A DNA stretch of 23,261 nt. Source: DATLFA01 sp039934635. GTDB taxonomy: Bacteria > Actinomycetota > Acidimicrobiia > Acidimicrobiales > WLNW01. The notes beneath the pieces were generated by a model that worked only from the letters and a program-made list of their open reading frames with translations, did not search any database and was not told where the DNA came from. How positions within the stretch are numbered: position 1 is the first letter of the stretch; each line of letters begins with the position of its first letter. Of the stretch, positions 12,909-21,378 are shown one piece after another. Made by a program: the position numbers and the translations under genes. The DNA is taken from NCBI GenBank assembly GCA_039934635.1, contig JBDTLT010000072.1, forward strand, positions 1 to 23,261, in the 5' to 3' direction.

Positions 12909-14065
12909 CGCGACACTCCGAGCACCATCGTCGCGTGCGACCACGTGTTCTGGACGCCGACGTTGCCACCGTGCCCACTGATCAACGCGATCTCCGCGTC
13001 GGCCACCTGGGTCGCTCCACCTTCGCCGCGCAACTGCCAGATGCCTTCGGTGATGGCGGTGAATCCTGTCGTGTAGAAGCCCGACAATTGCCCGCCTCCG
13101 GTGTTGGTCGGGATGGGCCCACCAATTCGCGTCGCGCCCGATTCGACGAAGGGACCACCGTCGCCCACATCGCAGAACCCGTATGCCTCGAGTTGCATCA
13201 GCACCGAGATCGTGAACGGATCATAGAGCGATGCGACATCGATGTCATCGACGGTGATACCCGCCTGACCGAATGCGGTCGCCTTTGCCGGCGCGATGTC
13301 ATCGTGCAGATCGAAGGCGTCGCCGGTCCACCAATTGCGAAGGTTGTGACCGCAGCCGACGCCGAGAATCTCGATGCCTCGGCCTTTCATGTCTCGGGCT
13401 CGTTCAGTGGTGGTCACGAGCACTGCCACACCACCATCGGTATCACGACAACAATCGAGCAACCGCAGTGGATCGACCACGAGGCGTGATGCCTGATGAT
13501 CGTCGATCGTGATCGGTTGACCGAAGCCCACCGTGCCGGGCCGCACCGAAGCATGGTCACGTTGCGCAACGGCGACCGCGCCGAGATGCCGCGAGGTCAT
13601 ACCGAATCGGTGCATGTGGCGACGGGCATGCAGCGCGTGCGCACCGGCCGCACCGACGAGCCCGTACATGCGGCCGTAGCCATAGCCGAAGTTGCCGTAG
13701 CCGCCTCGTGTGCCATCGGCACGCGTCAACAAACCCGCCGTCGGAGCCGACGCGTACACGCACGCGACGAGGTCGGCTAGTCCCGTGCTGATCGCCCCCA
13801 TGGCGTTCACGAGCGACAAGATCGAACTAGCGCCACCGGCCTGCATCGTGTACGCGAACTTCGGTCCGATGCCGAGGTAGCGGATGTCGTCGAACATCTC
13901 GCTCGACGTCCCGATGTAGCCGTCGATCTCGGCGCGTGTCGCGCCGGCATCGGCCAGGGCCAACTCCAACGCCTCGCGTCGCAACTCACGCGGTGCGACG
14001 CCGAGGTTGCGCCCCTGTTTGGTGAGGCCGAGACCCACGATGGCGAACTGACCCGAAGGATTCAC
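12905..14065 (-). CDS. Thiolase-like protein lacking the nucleophilic Cys, probable CoA-ester aldolase
   Basis: The 386-aa protein has the SCP2/lipid-transfer thiolase fold (FAIVGLGLTKQGR, YIGTSS, NTGGGQLSG). At the position of the catalytic Cys it reads QAGGASS (75-81), and the HPxG His is absent (GFYTTGF). A thiolytic reaction is therefore unlikely. Two tyrosines, in SLYDPFT and SGFYTTG, line up with those reported as catalytic in Ltp2-type retro-aldolases of sterol side-chain degradation (from memory). Together with the coupled DUF35 gene this suggests cleavage of a beta-hydroxyacyl-CoA to a ketone or aldehyde plus a shorter acyl-CoA. GTG start with GGAG 6 nt upstream; 3-bp gap to hyuB. 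Confidence 0.85.
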   Translation of the reverse strand: MNPSGQFAIVGLGLTKQGRNLGVAPRELRREALELALADAGATRAEIDGYIGTSSEMFDDIRYLGIGPKFAYTMQAGGASSILSLVNAMGAISTGLADLVACVYASAPTAGLLTRADGTRGGYGNFGYGYGRMYGLVGAAGAHALHARRHMHRFGMTSRHLGAVAVAQRDHASVRPGTVGFGQPITIDDHQASRLVVDPLRLLDCCRDTDGGVAVLVTTTERARDMKGRGIEILGVGCGHNLRNWWTGDAFDLHDDIAPAKATAFGQAGITVDDIDVASLYDPFTISVLMQLEAYGFCDVGDGGPFVESGATRIGGPIPTNTGGGQLSGFYTTGFTAITEGIWQLRGEGGATQVADAEIALISGHGGNVGVQNTWSHATMVLGVSR

Positions 14066-14068
14066 CGG

Positions 14069-15730
14069 TCACTCCACGAAGCCATACACATCTGCCGCGG
14101 CCGCGCGTGAGATCTTGCCCGCCCGTACATCAGCAGCAACTGCGGCGCGCGATCGCCGCAGCGGATCCCCAACACCGCCGCCGCCCGAAGTCTCAATGAC
14201 GAACGCATCGCCTCGATCGAGCCGCACGTTGACGGCTTTCGAACCGATGTCGACCTGCCGTCCATCGGCGGTGATGCGATAGAACGCGCCCGCGCGCGCC
14301 GAATGACCGCCATCGATGCCCTCGGGGGGCGAACGAAAGCGGTCGGTGCGGACGCTGATCAAACAGTCGTCGAGCAAGCGAAAGATCGTTCGCGCACCCA
14401 GACCACCACGCGACTCCCCCGCACCACCGGAATCCACGATGAGCTCCACCGCCTCCACGCGCAGCTTGCATCGGCGTTCGACGGGCTCGACTTGCGGGAT
14501 GCCATTGCGGCCGACACCGAAGTGCAGACCTGTCGCGTCGACGCCGTCCTTGCCGACGCGTGCGCCGACACCACCGAAGTCATACGAGTTGTGGAGCCAA
14601 TAGGTCGCACCGATACCGGCGATCGAGAACCCTTGCAAGATGCCCGACCGAGCGATGCGCCTCGCCGGCACCGCAACGGAGAGCGCTTCGATGATCGCGT
14701 CGACGATCGCGTAGACGGCCATCATCCGCCCGCCGCAAGGGTTCGGCGGGTCAGGGTTGAGTAACGAGCCGCGGGGAAACTTCGCGGTCACCGGCCGAAA
14801 GCTGCCTGAGTTGGTGGGGATGTCCTTGTCGAGGAAACAGCGCACGGCGAACATCGCCGCGTCGTATGCCTGCGAGGCGCTCGAGTTGATCGGTGCGCGA
14901 ACTTGCGGGCTCGTACCCTCGAAGTCGAGTTCGATCGAGTCGCCCGCAACCCGCACCTCTACGTGGATCTCATAGGTGCGCCCCGGATTGATGCCGTCGT
15001 CGTCGATGACGGCGCTGCCGCGGTAGACGCCGTCATCGATCGCCGCGATGTCGGCTCGGGTACGCGCCTCGGTGGCATCGAGATACCGCTCGACGATTGC
15101 CGCGAACACATCGGCACCATGCTCACGGATCATCGATTCGACGCGGTGCGCCGCGACGAGCGTGCCGGCAGCGAGCGCGTCGATGTCGCCGATCGTCTCG
15201 GCGGGTGAACGACTGTTGAGGCCGATCAGCCGCACGAGGTCCTCGTTGCGCACGCCGCCTCGCTCCCAGTAGAGCGGCGGCAACTGCAGGCCTTCTTCGA
15301 ACGTCTCCAACGCCGACGCGTTGATGCCGCCGTGTGCCGAGCCCCCGAGGTCGAGCACGTGGATCAAGCTGGCGGTGAAATACCGAACCACACCATCGAC
15401 GAACACCGGACGGCACACCATCACGTCGTTCGCGTGCACGCCGCCGCGATACGGGTCGTTGGTGATGAACACGTCACCGGGTTGCATCGTGTCGATCGGG
15501 ATGTCGTCGAGCACCGCGACGAGTTGCTCGACGATGCCGCCGCTGTGCAGGATCGAGGTGGCCGCCGCTTGCGCGATGAGCTGTCCCGTACGATCGAGGA
15601 TGCCGATACCCGCGTCGGATCCTTCGACGATGAACTGCGAGTGCGCGGCGCGCACCACCGCGATGGCCGCCTCTTCGGCCGCGACGAGCAGCCCGTAGCG
15701 CACGACGTCGTCTTCGACCCCATCACTCAT
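14069..15730 (-). CDS. hyuB: Hydantoinase B/oxoprolinase family subunit
   Basis: The 553-aa protein shows the HyuB core: ITNDPYRGGVHANDVMVCRPVF (about 89-110), LGGSAHGG, and the C-terminal SGGGGVGDPLRRS. Together with HyuA it should form an ATP-dependent enzyme acting on cyclic amides (hydantoins, oxoproline, lactams) or carboxylating ketones, as acetone and acetophenone carboxylases do. The exact substrate is not readable. The start at 15730 overlaps the hyuA stop by ATGA. Length is normal and no motif is missing. Placement beside a CoA ligase and an aldolase-like pair is unusual for a hydantoin pathway and leaves the carboxylase option open. Confidence 0.92.
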   Translation of the reverse strand: MSDGVEDDVVRYGLLVAAEEAAIAVVRAAHSQFIVEGSDAGIGILDRTGQLIAQAAATSILHSGGIVEQLVAVLDDIPIDTMQPGDVFITNDPYRGGVHANDVMVCRPVFVDGVVRYFTASLIHVLDLGGSAHGGINASALETFEEGLQLPPLYWERGGVRNEDLVRLIGLNSRSPAETIGDIDALAAGTLVAAHRVESMIREHGADVFAAIVERYLDATEARTRADIAAIDDGVYRGSAVIDDDGINPGRTYEIHVEVRVAGDSIELDFEGTSPQVRAPINSSASQAYDAAMFAVRCFLDKDIPTNSGSFRPVTAKFPRGSLLNPDPPNPCGGRMMAVYAIVDAIIEALSVAVPARRIARSGILQGFSIAGIGATYWLHNSYDFGGVGARVGKDGVDATGLHFGVGRNGIPQVEPVERRCKLRVEAVELIVDSGGAGESRGGLGARTIFRLLDDCLISVRTDRFRSPPEGIDGGHSARAGAFYRITADGRQVDIGSKAVNVRLDRGDAFVIETSGGGGVGDPLRRSRAAVAADVRAGKISRAAAADVYGFVE

Positions 15731-17820
15731 TGGTCGGCCTCGAGAAGGACCGCACCGCTCGGCGCGACCGATGCCGTCCAGCCGGGCGCCACGAGCACCG
15801 TCGACTCGGGCGCCTCGAGCAGCGCCGGCCCCGCGATGGGGCGCCCGGCGGGACAATCGTCGAGCTGATGCACGGGCGTCACGACGTAGCCACCTCGCTC
15901 GGAGAACCACGCGTCGCGCGTGGCCGGGTCGCGCCGGGACTGCGAACCGTTCGACGACGGTCGCGAAAAGCTCGCGTGGGGCACCGACTGCGTGGCGCGC
16001 ATTCGGACGTTGACAACCTCGATCGGCCCGCCCGAGCCGACACCGAAGGCGTCGCGGTGACTCTGGTAGAAGTCGGCCCGCAAGCGAGCGAGCGTCTCGG
16101 CGGTGACGTCGGCGCCCGCCAGGACGACGTTGAGCTCGTGCGATTGTCCGCGATAGCGCACATCGACCGATCGCCGGAACGACACCGCGCCGCCGCTCGT
16201 CAACGCGACCTCGTCCGCAGCCGCGCGCTCCAATTCAGCGAAGCGCTGCGCCAGCAGACCGGTGGACAAGTCGGCGTCATCGAGGTTGACCGTGCGTACT
16301 CGATCGGAGCGAAGGTCCGACGCCAGCAAGCCGAGCGCCGACGCGACTCCGCACGCGGGCGGAACCACGATCGATGTGATGCCGAAGCGCTCGGCGATAC
16401 GCGTCGCGTGCAGTGGCCCCGCGCCGCCTGACGTCACCAATACATAGCGGCGGGGATCAACGCCGCGCTGGACGGTCACGACATGGATCGCCCCCGCCAT
16501 CGTCGCATTGGCGATCTCGTGTACCGCGGCGGCCGCCCGTTCGGCAGAAATGCCGAGCGGCTCGGCCAACCGAGCCTCGATCGCGGCGCGGCTGGCGGCG
16601 GCATCGAAGGGCAACGAGCCGGCCGTGAAGCCGGCGGGATCGAGATAGCCCAGCACCACGCTGGCGTCGGTCACCGTCGGATCGACCCCACCGCGCCCGT
16701 AGCAGACCGGGCCGGGGTCGGAGCCCGCCGAACGGGGGCCGACGTGCAGCGCGGCTTGGTCGTCGACCCACGCAATGCTGCCACCGCCCGCGCCGACCTC
16801 GGCGAGGTCGATGGTCGGCGCCTTGATCGGTATGCCCGTGCCGGAGCGACGGCTGCCGAAGCTGCCCTTGCCGCCGACTTGGAACTGATGGGTCACATCG
16901 GGTTCGCCGTCGGTGACCAGTGCGGCCTTGGCGGTGGTGCCGCCCATGTCGAATGCGATCACGTTGTCAAAGCCGTGGTCGGCGCCGGCCACCTTGGCCG
17001 CGATGACACCGGCCGCGGGGCCCGACTCGATCGTGGACACCGCACGGCGGCGCGCCAACGACGCCGACATCACGCCACCGGCCGACTCCATCACGAACAA
17101 CGGCGCATGGATGCCGATCGCGTGCAGGCGCGTCTCGAGGTCGGTGAGATAGCCAGACATGATGGGCCCGACGAAGGCCGACATCACCGTAGTGGTCGCG
17201 CGTTCGTACTCGCGGACCTCCGGCCATACGTCGCACGACAAGACGACATCGACACCATCGCCGAGCGCCTCGCGCAAGATGTCCCCGATGCGGCGCTCGT
17301 GTTGCGCGTTCACATACGAGTGCAGCAGGCACACCGCGACCGAGCGCACTCCGAGCTCGCCGATGCGCTCGGCCAATGCGGTGACGGCCGCGTCGTCGAG
17401 CGCGTCGATGATCTCGCCGGTGGCCGAGATGCGCTCTGCCACTTCGAAGGTGAGTGCCGCTTCGACGGGCGGTGCCGGCGATTCGAACGCGAGGTCATAG
17501 CGTTCGTCCTCGACGCGGGCATGCCGTCCGAGTTGCAGAAGGCTGCCGAAGCCTCGTGTCGTGACGTACGCGACCGGCACGTCGCGGCGCTCGAGGATGG
17601 CGTTGGTGGCCAACGTGGTGCCGTGTACCACCCGCGTGATGCGATCGGGCGAGATGCCGGCATTGGCGAGCGCAATCTGGGCCCCTGCTACTGCCGCGTC
17701 GGCCGGTTGCCGCGGTGTGGTGAGCTGCTTGACGACGGATACCACGCCATCGGGCCCGGCCACCACGATGTCGGTGAACGTGCCGCCGATGTCGATCCCG
17801 AGTGCGAGCGAGCCGGCCAT
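15727..17820 (-). CDS. hyuA: Hydantoinase A/oxoprolinase family ATPase subunit
   Basis: The 697-aa protein begins with GIDIGGTFTDIVV (8-20), the phosphate loop of the acetate kinase/Hsp70-like fold, followed by VVHGTTLATNAILERR, NVIAFDMGGTTAKAALV and the metal-binding-like GAGGGSIAWVD. It activates the substrate with ATP for HyuB. I start at ATG 17820, since the MAGSLALGIDIGG start fits the family. An in-frame GTG 9 codons upstream is possible. The initiation region has no ribosome binding site but shares 14 identical bases with that of the preceding ligase gene. The gap to that gene is 32 bp. Confidence 0.92.
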   Translation of the reverse strand: MAGSLALGIDIGGTFTDIVVAGPDGVVSVVKQLTTPRQPADAAVAGAQIALANAGISPDRITRVVHGTTLATNAILERRDVPVAYVTTRGFGSLLQLGRHARVEDERYDLAFESPAPPVEAALTFEVAERISATGEIIDALDDAAVTALAERIGELGVRSVAVCLLHSYVNAQHERRIGDILREALGDGVDVVLSCDVWPEVREYERATTTVMSAFVGPIMSGYLTDLETRLHAIGIHAPLFVMESAGGVMSASLARRRAVSTIESGPAAGVIAAKVAGADHGFDNVIAFDMGGTTAKAALVTDGEPDVTHQFQVGGKGSFGSRRSGTGIPIKAPTIDLAEVGAGGGSIAWVDDQAALHVGPRSAGSDPGPVCYGRGGVDPTVTDASVVLGYLDPAGFTAGSLPFDAAASRAAIEARLAEPLGISAERAAAAVHEIANATMAGAIHVVTVQRGVDPRRYVLVTSGGAGPLHATRIAERFGITSIVVPPACGVASALGLLASDLRSDRVRTVNLDDADLSTGLLAQRFAELERAAADEVALTSGGAVSFRRSVDVRYRGQSHELNVVLAGADVTAETLARLRADFYQSHRDAFGVGSGGPIEVVNVRMRATQSVPHASFSRPSSNGSQSRRDPATRDAWFSERGGYVVTPVHQLDDCPAGRPIAGPALLEAPESTVLVAPGWTASVAPSGAVLLEADQ

Positions 17821-17852
17821 CGTGCGCTCGCTCTGACGGGCCACTCGGGTCA

Positions 17853-19247
17853 CTAGCCGACCGCGCCGCGCTCGTCGCGAAAGCGCTTTGGCTTGGGCGA
17901 TGTCGCAAATTCGGTCAGTTCGTCGATCTCTCCCGGCCTCACGACCACCGCGGCAATCTTCAACCCGAGCTGTTGTTGCAGCCGCCGCTCGATCTCTACC
18001 TTCAGCGAGTCGAAGGTGGACGTTTCGCGGTCGCTGACGACCGAGATGACGAGCTCGTCGCGGTTGTTCTCGCGTACTGCGCGCACGAAGTAGTCGGGCA
18101 ACGTTCCCTCGACCGAACACGCGATATCGCCGACGGCCTCGGGCCAGATGTTGACGCCGCGCAACTTGACCATGTTGTCGCCGCGCCCGGCGAAGGGACC
18201 CATGCGGCGCAGCCAGCTGCCGCACTCGCACTGTCCGGGCGGATAGAGATACGACAAGTCCATGATGTTGTAGCGGAACTGCGGGCTGCCGGTCTTGCAT
18301 ACCTCTGTCGCACACACCGACCCGAGCTCGCCGTCGGGCATGGGCGCGCCGGTCTCGGGATCGACGATCTGCACGATGAACGCATCTTCGAAGATGTGCA
18401 GCCCGTCGTGCACGTGGCACTCGACCGCGATGTTGCCGACTTCGTGGAACCCGTATGTCTTGAAGTACTCGAGACCGAAGGTCTTGGTCAGCAGTTCGGC
18501 GTCGCCGATGTTGGGAATGGCCCGTAGCTTGAGATCTTTGATGGGGTCGTAGCCCATCTGCTTGGCCACGTCGACCAGTCGCAACAAGAAGTCACCGGTC
18601 GTGAGCACCGCGCTCACGCCGTACTCGATCGCCAACTGAACCTGCTTTTCGCTGCTGGTCACGTTGCCGGTACTCGTCGTGATGACGACGCAGTTGAGCC
18701 AGTCGTAGACGGCCTCGTCGAAGCAGAACGCACCGTTGTGCAAGCCGTAGGCCCAAGAGTTGAGCACCACATCGCCGGGCCGTAGGCCTTGCATGTAGAG
18801 GAAGCGCGCATTCATGACGGCCTGCACTTCGCGGTCCCACGCGGTGTAGAAGGTCGGCCGAGACTTCCCGGTCGTGCCGCCCGACATGTACACGCGCATC
18901 GGTTCACGTCGAGCAAGGTCGGGCGTGACGCCTTGGTAGTCGCCGTACGGCGGGTGGTCATCGATGCTCTGACGGATGTCGTCGACGGTGTAGTACGGCG
19001 CCTTCCACAAGTCGTCGAGCGTCTTGATGTGCGTCGGATGAAAGCCGGCCTCGTCCCACCGGCGACGGAAGAACGGCACTTCGTAGGCGGTCAGTGCCCG
19101 CTCTCGCAACCGCGCCAACTGGCGGCGCTGGATCAACTCAGGAGGGTCGAACCACGCCGTCTCGAAGTACTCGGGCGGCGGTGGGTACATCCGCTCGATC
19201 GCGGCGTAGTCGACGGCCTCGTGCCGGCGTCTGATCGGTCCAGCCAT
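17853..19247 (-). CDS. PaaK-like acyl-CoA ligase (adenylate-forming)
   Basis: The 464-aa enzyme is related to phenylacetate-CoA ligase. The N-terminal segment with YFETAW and LRERALTAYEVPFFRRRWDEAGFHP is typical. The ATP loop is SGGTTGKSR (122-130), the adenylate-binding GRGDNMVKLRGVNIWP starts near 354, and the C-terminal SPKPKRFRD carries the likely catalytic Lys. A CECGSW pair before the GRGD segment recalls the PaaK cysteine pattern. It would convert a carboxylic acid to its CoA thioester, feeding the crotonase and aldolase-like enzymes of this cluster. Substrate unknown. Start at 19247 follows a 91-bp gap that carries a stable hairpin, so a separate transcript or processing site is possible. 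Confidence 0.9.
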   Translation of the reverse strand: MAGPIRRRHEAVDYAAIERMYPPPPEYFETAWFDPPELIQRRQLARLRERALTAYEVPFFRRRWDEAGFHPTHIKTLDDLWKAPYYTVDDIRQSIDDHPPYGDYQGVTPDLARREPMRVYMSGGTTGKSRPTFYTAWDREVQAVMNARFLYMQGLRPGDVVLNSWAYGLHNGAFCFDEAVYDWLNCVVITTSTGNVTSSEKQVQLAIEYGVSAVLTTGDFLLRLVDVAKQMGYDPIKDLKLRAIPNIGDAELLTKTFGLEYFKTYGFHEVGNIAVECHVHDGLHIFEDAFIVQIVDPETGAPMPDGELGSVCATEVCKTGSPQFRYNIMDLSYLYPPGQCECGSWLRRMGPFAGRGDNMVKLRGVNIWPEAVGDIACSVEGTLPDYFVRAVRENNRDELVISVVSDRETSTFDSLKVEIERRLQQQLGLKIAAVVVRPGEIDELTEFATSPKPKRFRDERGAVG

Positions 19248-19283
19248 CGTGCGCTCACAGTCGAGAATGGGGTCAGGCGGCGG

Positions 19284-19320
19284 ACGGTAGCCGGGCGGTA
19301 ACGCCGGTTCAAACTACCGT
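19284..19320. repeat. Nested hairpin between the CGSC protein and ligase genes
   Basis: ACGGTAG (19284-19290) pairs with CTACCGT (19314-19320). Inside, CCGGGCG and CGCCGG form a second imperfect stem around GTAA. No T-run follows on the - strand, so this is more likely an RNA-processing or stabilising element than a terminator. It occupies the only gap above 50 bp within the catabolic gene run. Confidence 0.5.
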
Positions 19321-19338
19321 TTCAATGGCGCGGGCCGG

Positions 19339-21072
19339 TCAGACGCGCCGTACCGGTTTGGTCACCGAGTTGGTGCCGCCGAAGCAGAACTGGCTGCGCC
19401 CCGCCGACGCGCCGACGACGAAGAACTCGAAACAGTCAGGCGACGGATTGACGGTGACCATGGTTTCCGGTGCGTCGAGCAACCACAACAGTTCGGGATG
19501 CGACGTCTTGAACGCTTCGTATTCCTGGTTGAGCATGATCTCGCGGAACGTGAGCTTGGTCCGCCGGTGAATCGCCTGCTTGATGTCGTCGGGCGACCAT
19601 CCGGCATTGGCGAACACATTGGCGTGATCGGGTGCCATCAACAACAGGTTCGAGAATGTGCCGTGGAACGGATAGCCGGCCTCGAGGGGCGCGTTGACCT
19701 TGATCAACCACGCGCCGGCCGCGGGTGTGCCGCACGCCTGCGACGTCAACGTCGACCACGTTTCGATGAGCAACTCAGGGTCAGAGTTCTTGAAGTCGAA
19801 GAACTCGGTCATGCCGTAGGGCACGTTGACCGTCACGGTCGACTCGTCGAGCCCAAAGCCTTGCTGCACCCGCCACGGCGCCCATGGCGTCTTGGCTTCG
19901 TTCTCGGCGACGCACGCGGAGAACTTCATCGGCGTGCCGATCGTGTCCATGTCGCTGATGCCCGGATACGAGAGGCCGACGTTCATCATGATGAGGCGCA
20001 GCGCGCGCCCGATCGACACATTGACTTGCGAGATCGAACCCGGGCCGAGCGCACAGATGCCACGGTTCATGCCGATCTCATCCGCGATCGCTCCACTGAC
20101 GAGAACGATCGGTGCTTGTGGCCCGGTCGACATCGCCCACGTGCGCAGACCGATCGAGGGTTCGAGCACGCAGTCCATCATGGCCATGATCACGGGCATC
20201 GACTCGGGCTTGCACCCCGCCATCACCGCATTGGCCGCGATCTTGCGCACGGTGCCGATGCCGAAGCCCGGAGCGAACAACCCCACGACTTCGCTGCCGT
20301 CGCAGCCCGACGCGGCGATCATGGCTTCGACCTTGGCGTGAGTGGGCGGCACGAGCGGAAGGCCGTCGCTCCATCCGTTGCCGATGAACGAAGTCTGCAT
20401 CGCGTCGAACGCGTCGAGGAGATCGCTGCCGCGGAAGATGAGCTCGGGTGCGCTCTCGAGGACCATCTGCGAGAACTGCGGTAGTTCGGTGAACAACGTC
20501 CGGTCGCGTGTCAGGTAGTCGAGAACGGTCGGCATGGCGTCGTCGACCATGTCCGCGATCTGATCGGCCGTCTTGTTGGAGAAACATTCGGGCACGATCA
20601 CGGGGCACGCTTCGGGCACACCAAATGTCTTGAGGCTGAAGCGTGCGTCTTCGTCGAAGATGGCGGCGGTGTAACCCACGGCGGGGATACCCCGCCGTTC
20701 GAGCTCGCAGAGATCCCGCATCAACCACGAACAGCAGCTGCCGCAGTCGGCCGACGTACAGACCGCGACGTCGACCTCGGCTTCGAGCATGTCGAGTTGG
20801 CCCGACGAGAGATAGCGGTTGGTGCCACCGAGCTCACCGGTCAACTCCACGAACCGGATCTCGTTGAACATCTTGGTCAGCTGCTGCTTGGTGCGGTCGA
20901 GTGCGTCGAGGCCGTTCTGCTTGCCGTTCCAATACAACGCCACGGTCTTGCCCTCGAGCGTGGCGGGGCGCGGTGCCGGCGCGTAGCGCTCGGCGTCGTC
21001 GTCGTGGGCTTGCGGTTCCGCGACCGGGTTGACGATGGTCAACAGGGCCGACTGCTCGCTGGATCCAACCAT
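19339..21072 (-). CDS. Two-domain CGSC protein related to the UGSC (seleno)protein family
   Basis: The 577-aa protein has an N-terminal domain (about 40-195) with ADCGSCCSW at 108-116, followed by CELERRGIPAVGY. This matches the UGSC family, where the first Cys is selenocysteine in some bacteria. Here the codon at 20743-20745 is TGC, so it is the Cys form. The larger C-terminal domain (about 225-577) has GNGWSDGLPLVPPT at 231-244, then GFGIGTVRKIAANAVMAGCKPESMPVIMAM and several further Cys (257, 287, 301, 340, 387, 447, 547, 563). I know no established activity for either part. Start at 21072 with AAGGGG 6 nt upstream. A redox or sulfur-transfer role in the pathway is inferred from the Cys motif and the neighbouring NifU-like gene. 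Confidence 0.75.
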   Translation of the reverse strand: MVGSSEQSALLTIVNPVAEPQAHDDDAERYAPAPRPATLEGKTVALYWNGKQNGLDALDRTKQQLTKMFNEIRFVELTGELGGTNRYLSSGQLDMLEAEVDVAVCTSADCGSCCSWLMRDLCELERRGIPAVGYTAAIFDEDARFSLKTFGVPEACPVIVPECFSNKTADQIADMVDDAMPTVLDYLTRDRTLFTELPQFSQMVLESAPELIFRGSDLLDAFDAMQTSFIGNGWSDGLPLVPPTHAKVEAMIAASGCDGSEVVGLFAPGFGIGTVRKIAANAVMAGCKPESMPVIMAMMDCVLEPSIGLRTWAMSTGPQAPIVLVSGAIADEIGMNRGICALGPGSISQVNVSIGRALRLIMMNVGLSYPGISDMDTIGTPMKFSACVAENEAKTPWAPWRVQQGFGLDESTVTVNVPYGMTEFFDFKNSDPELLIETWSTLTSQACGTPAAGAWLIKVNAPLEAGYPFHGTFSNLLLMAPDHANVFANAGWSPDDIKQAIHRRTKLTFREIMLNQEYEAFKTSHPELLWLLDAPETMVTVNPSPDCFEFFVVGASAGRSQFCFGGTNSVTKPVRRV

Positions 21073-21089
21073 CAAATTCCCCTTGTAGA

Positions 21090-21338
21090 TCAGCTGACCA
21101 ATTCGACGACTACGCGCACGTCTTTCGTCCGACGCGCCAATGTCTCGGCCATGAGTTGCTGCAGCTCGAGATGGGGCAGAACACACGAGCCTTCGTCGCA
21201 CGTCGGGTCGATGCCCGGCTTGTAACCCACGCGGATGATCGCATCGTCGGCGCCGAGCAGCGACAGCGATCCGCCGTCGCGCTTGACCATTCGGTCGAAC
21301 TGGCGCACCAGCGTCTCGGCAGTATCCGCGATGGTCAT
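21090..21338 (-). CDS. Small NifU-like protein with CX4C motif
   Basis: The 82-aa protein resembles the C-terminal NifU/Nfu domain in layout: a first helix (TAETLVRQFDRMVKRDGG), two strands (LSLLGADDAIIRVGY), a Cys loop, then the helix LPHLELQQLMAETLARR and a last strand DVRVVVEL. The Cys loop is C47-DEGS-C52 instead of the CxxC of Nfu proteins, so iron-sulfur cluster binding is uncertain. Start at 21338 has AGGAA 6 nt upstream. It lies 17 bp before the CGSC protein gene and most likely works with it, perhaps as a sulfur or electron partner. The fold call is from pattern only. Confidence 0.65.
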   Translation of the reverse strand: MTIADTAETLVRQFDRMVKRDGGSLSLLGADDAIIRVGYKPGIDPTCDEGSCVLPHLELQQLMAETLARRTKDVRVVVELVS

Positions 21339-21378
21339 GGCTGTTTCCTATCGTACAACGGAGGTCGACCCGCACCGC

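Noticed and set aside
16483..17856. 457-aa open frame on + opposite hyuA
   Set aside because: Antisense shadow of a high-GC gene; the hyuA strand shows clear ASKHA motifs.
20743..20745. Selenocysteine at the UGSC motif
   Set aside because: The codon is TGC (Cys), not TGA, so no recoding is needed.
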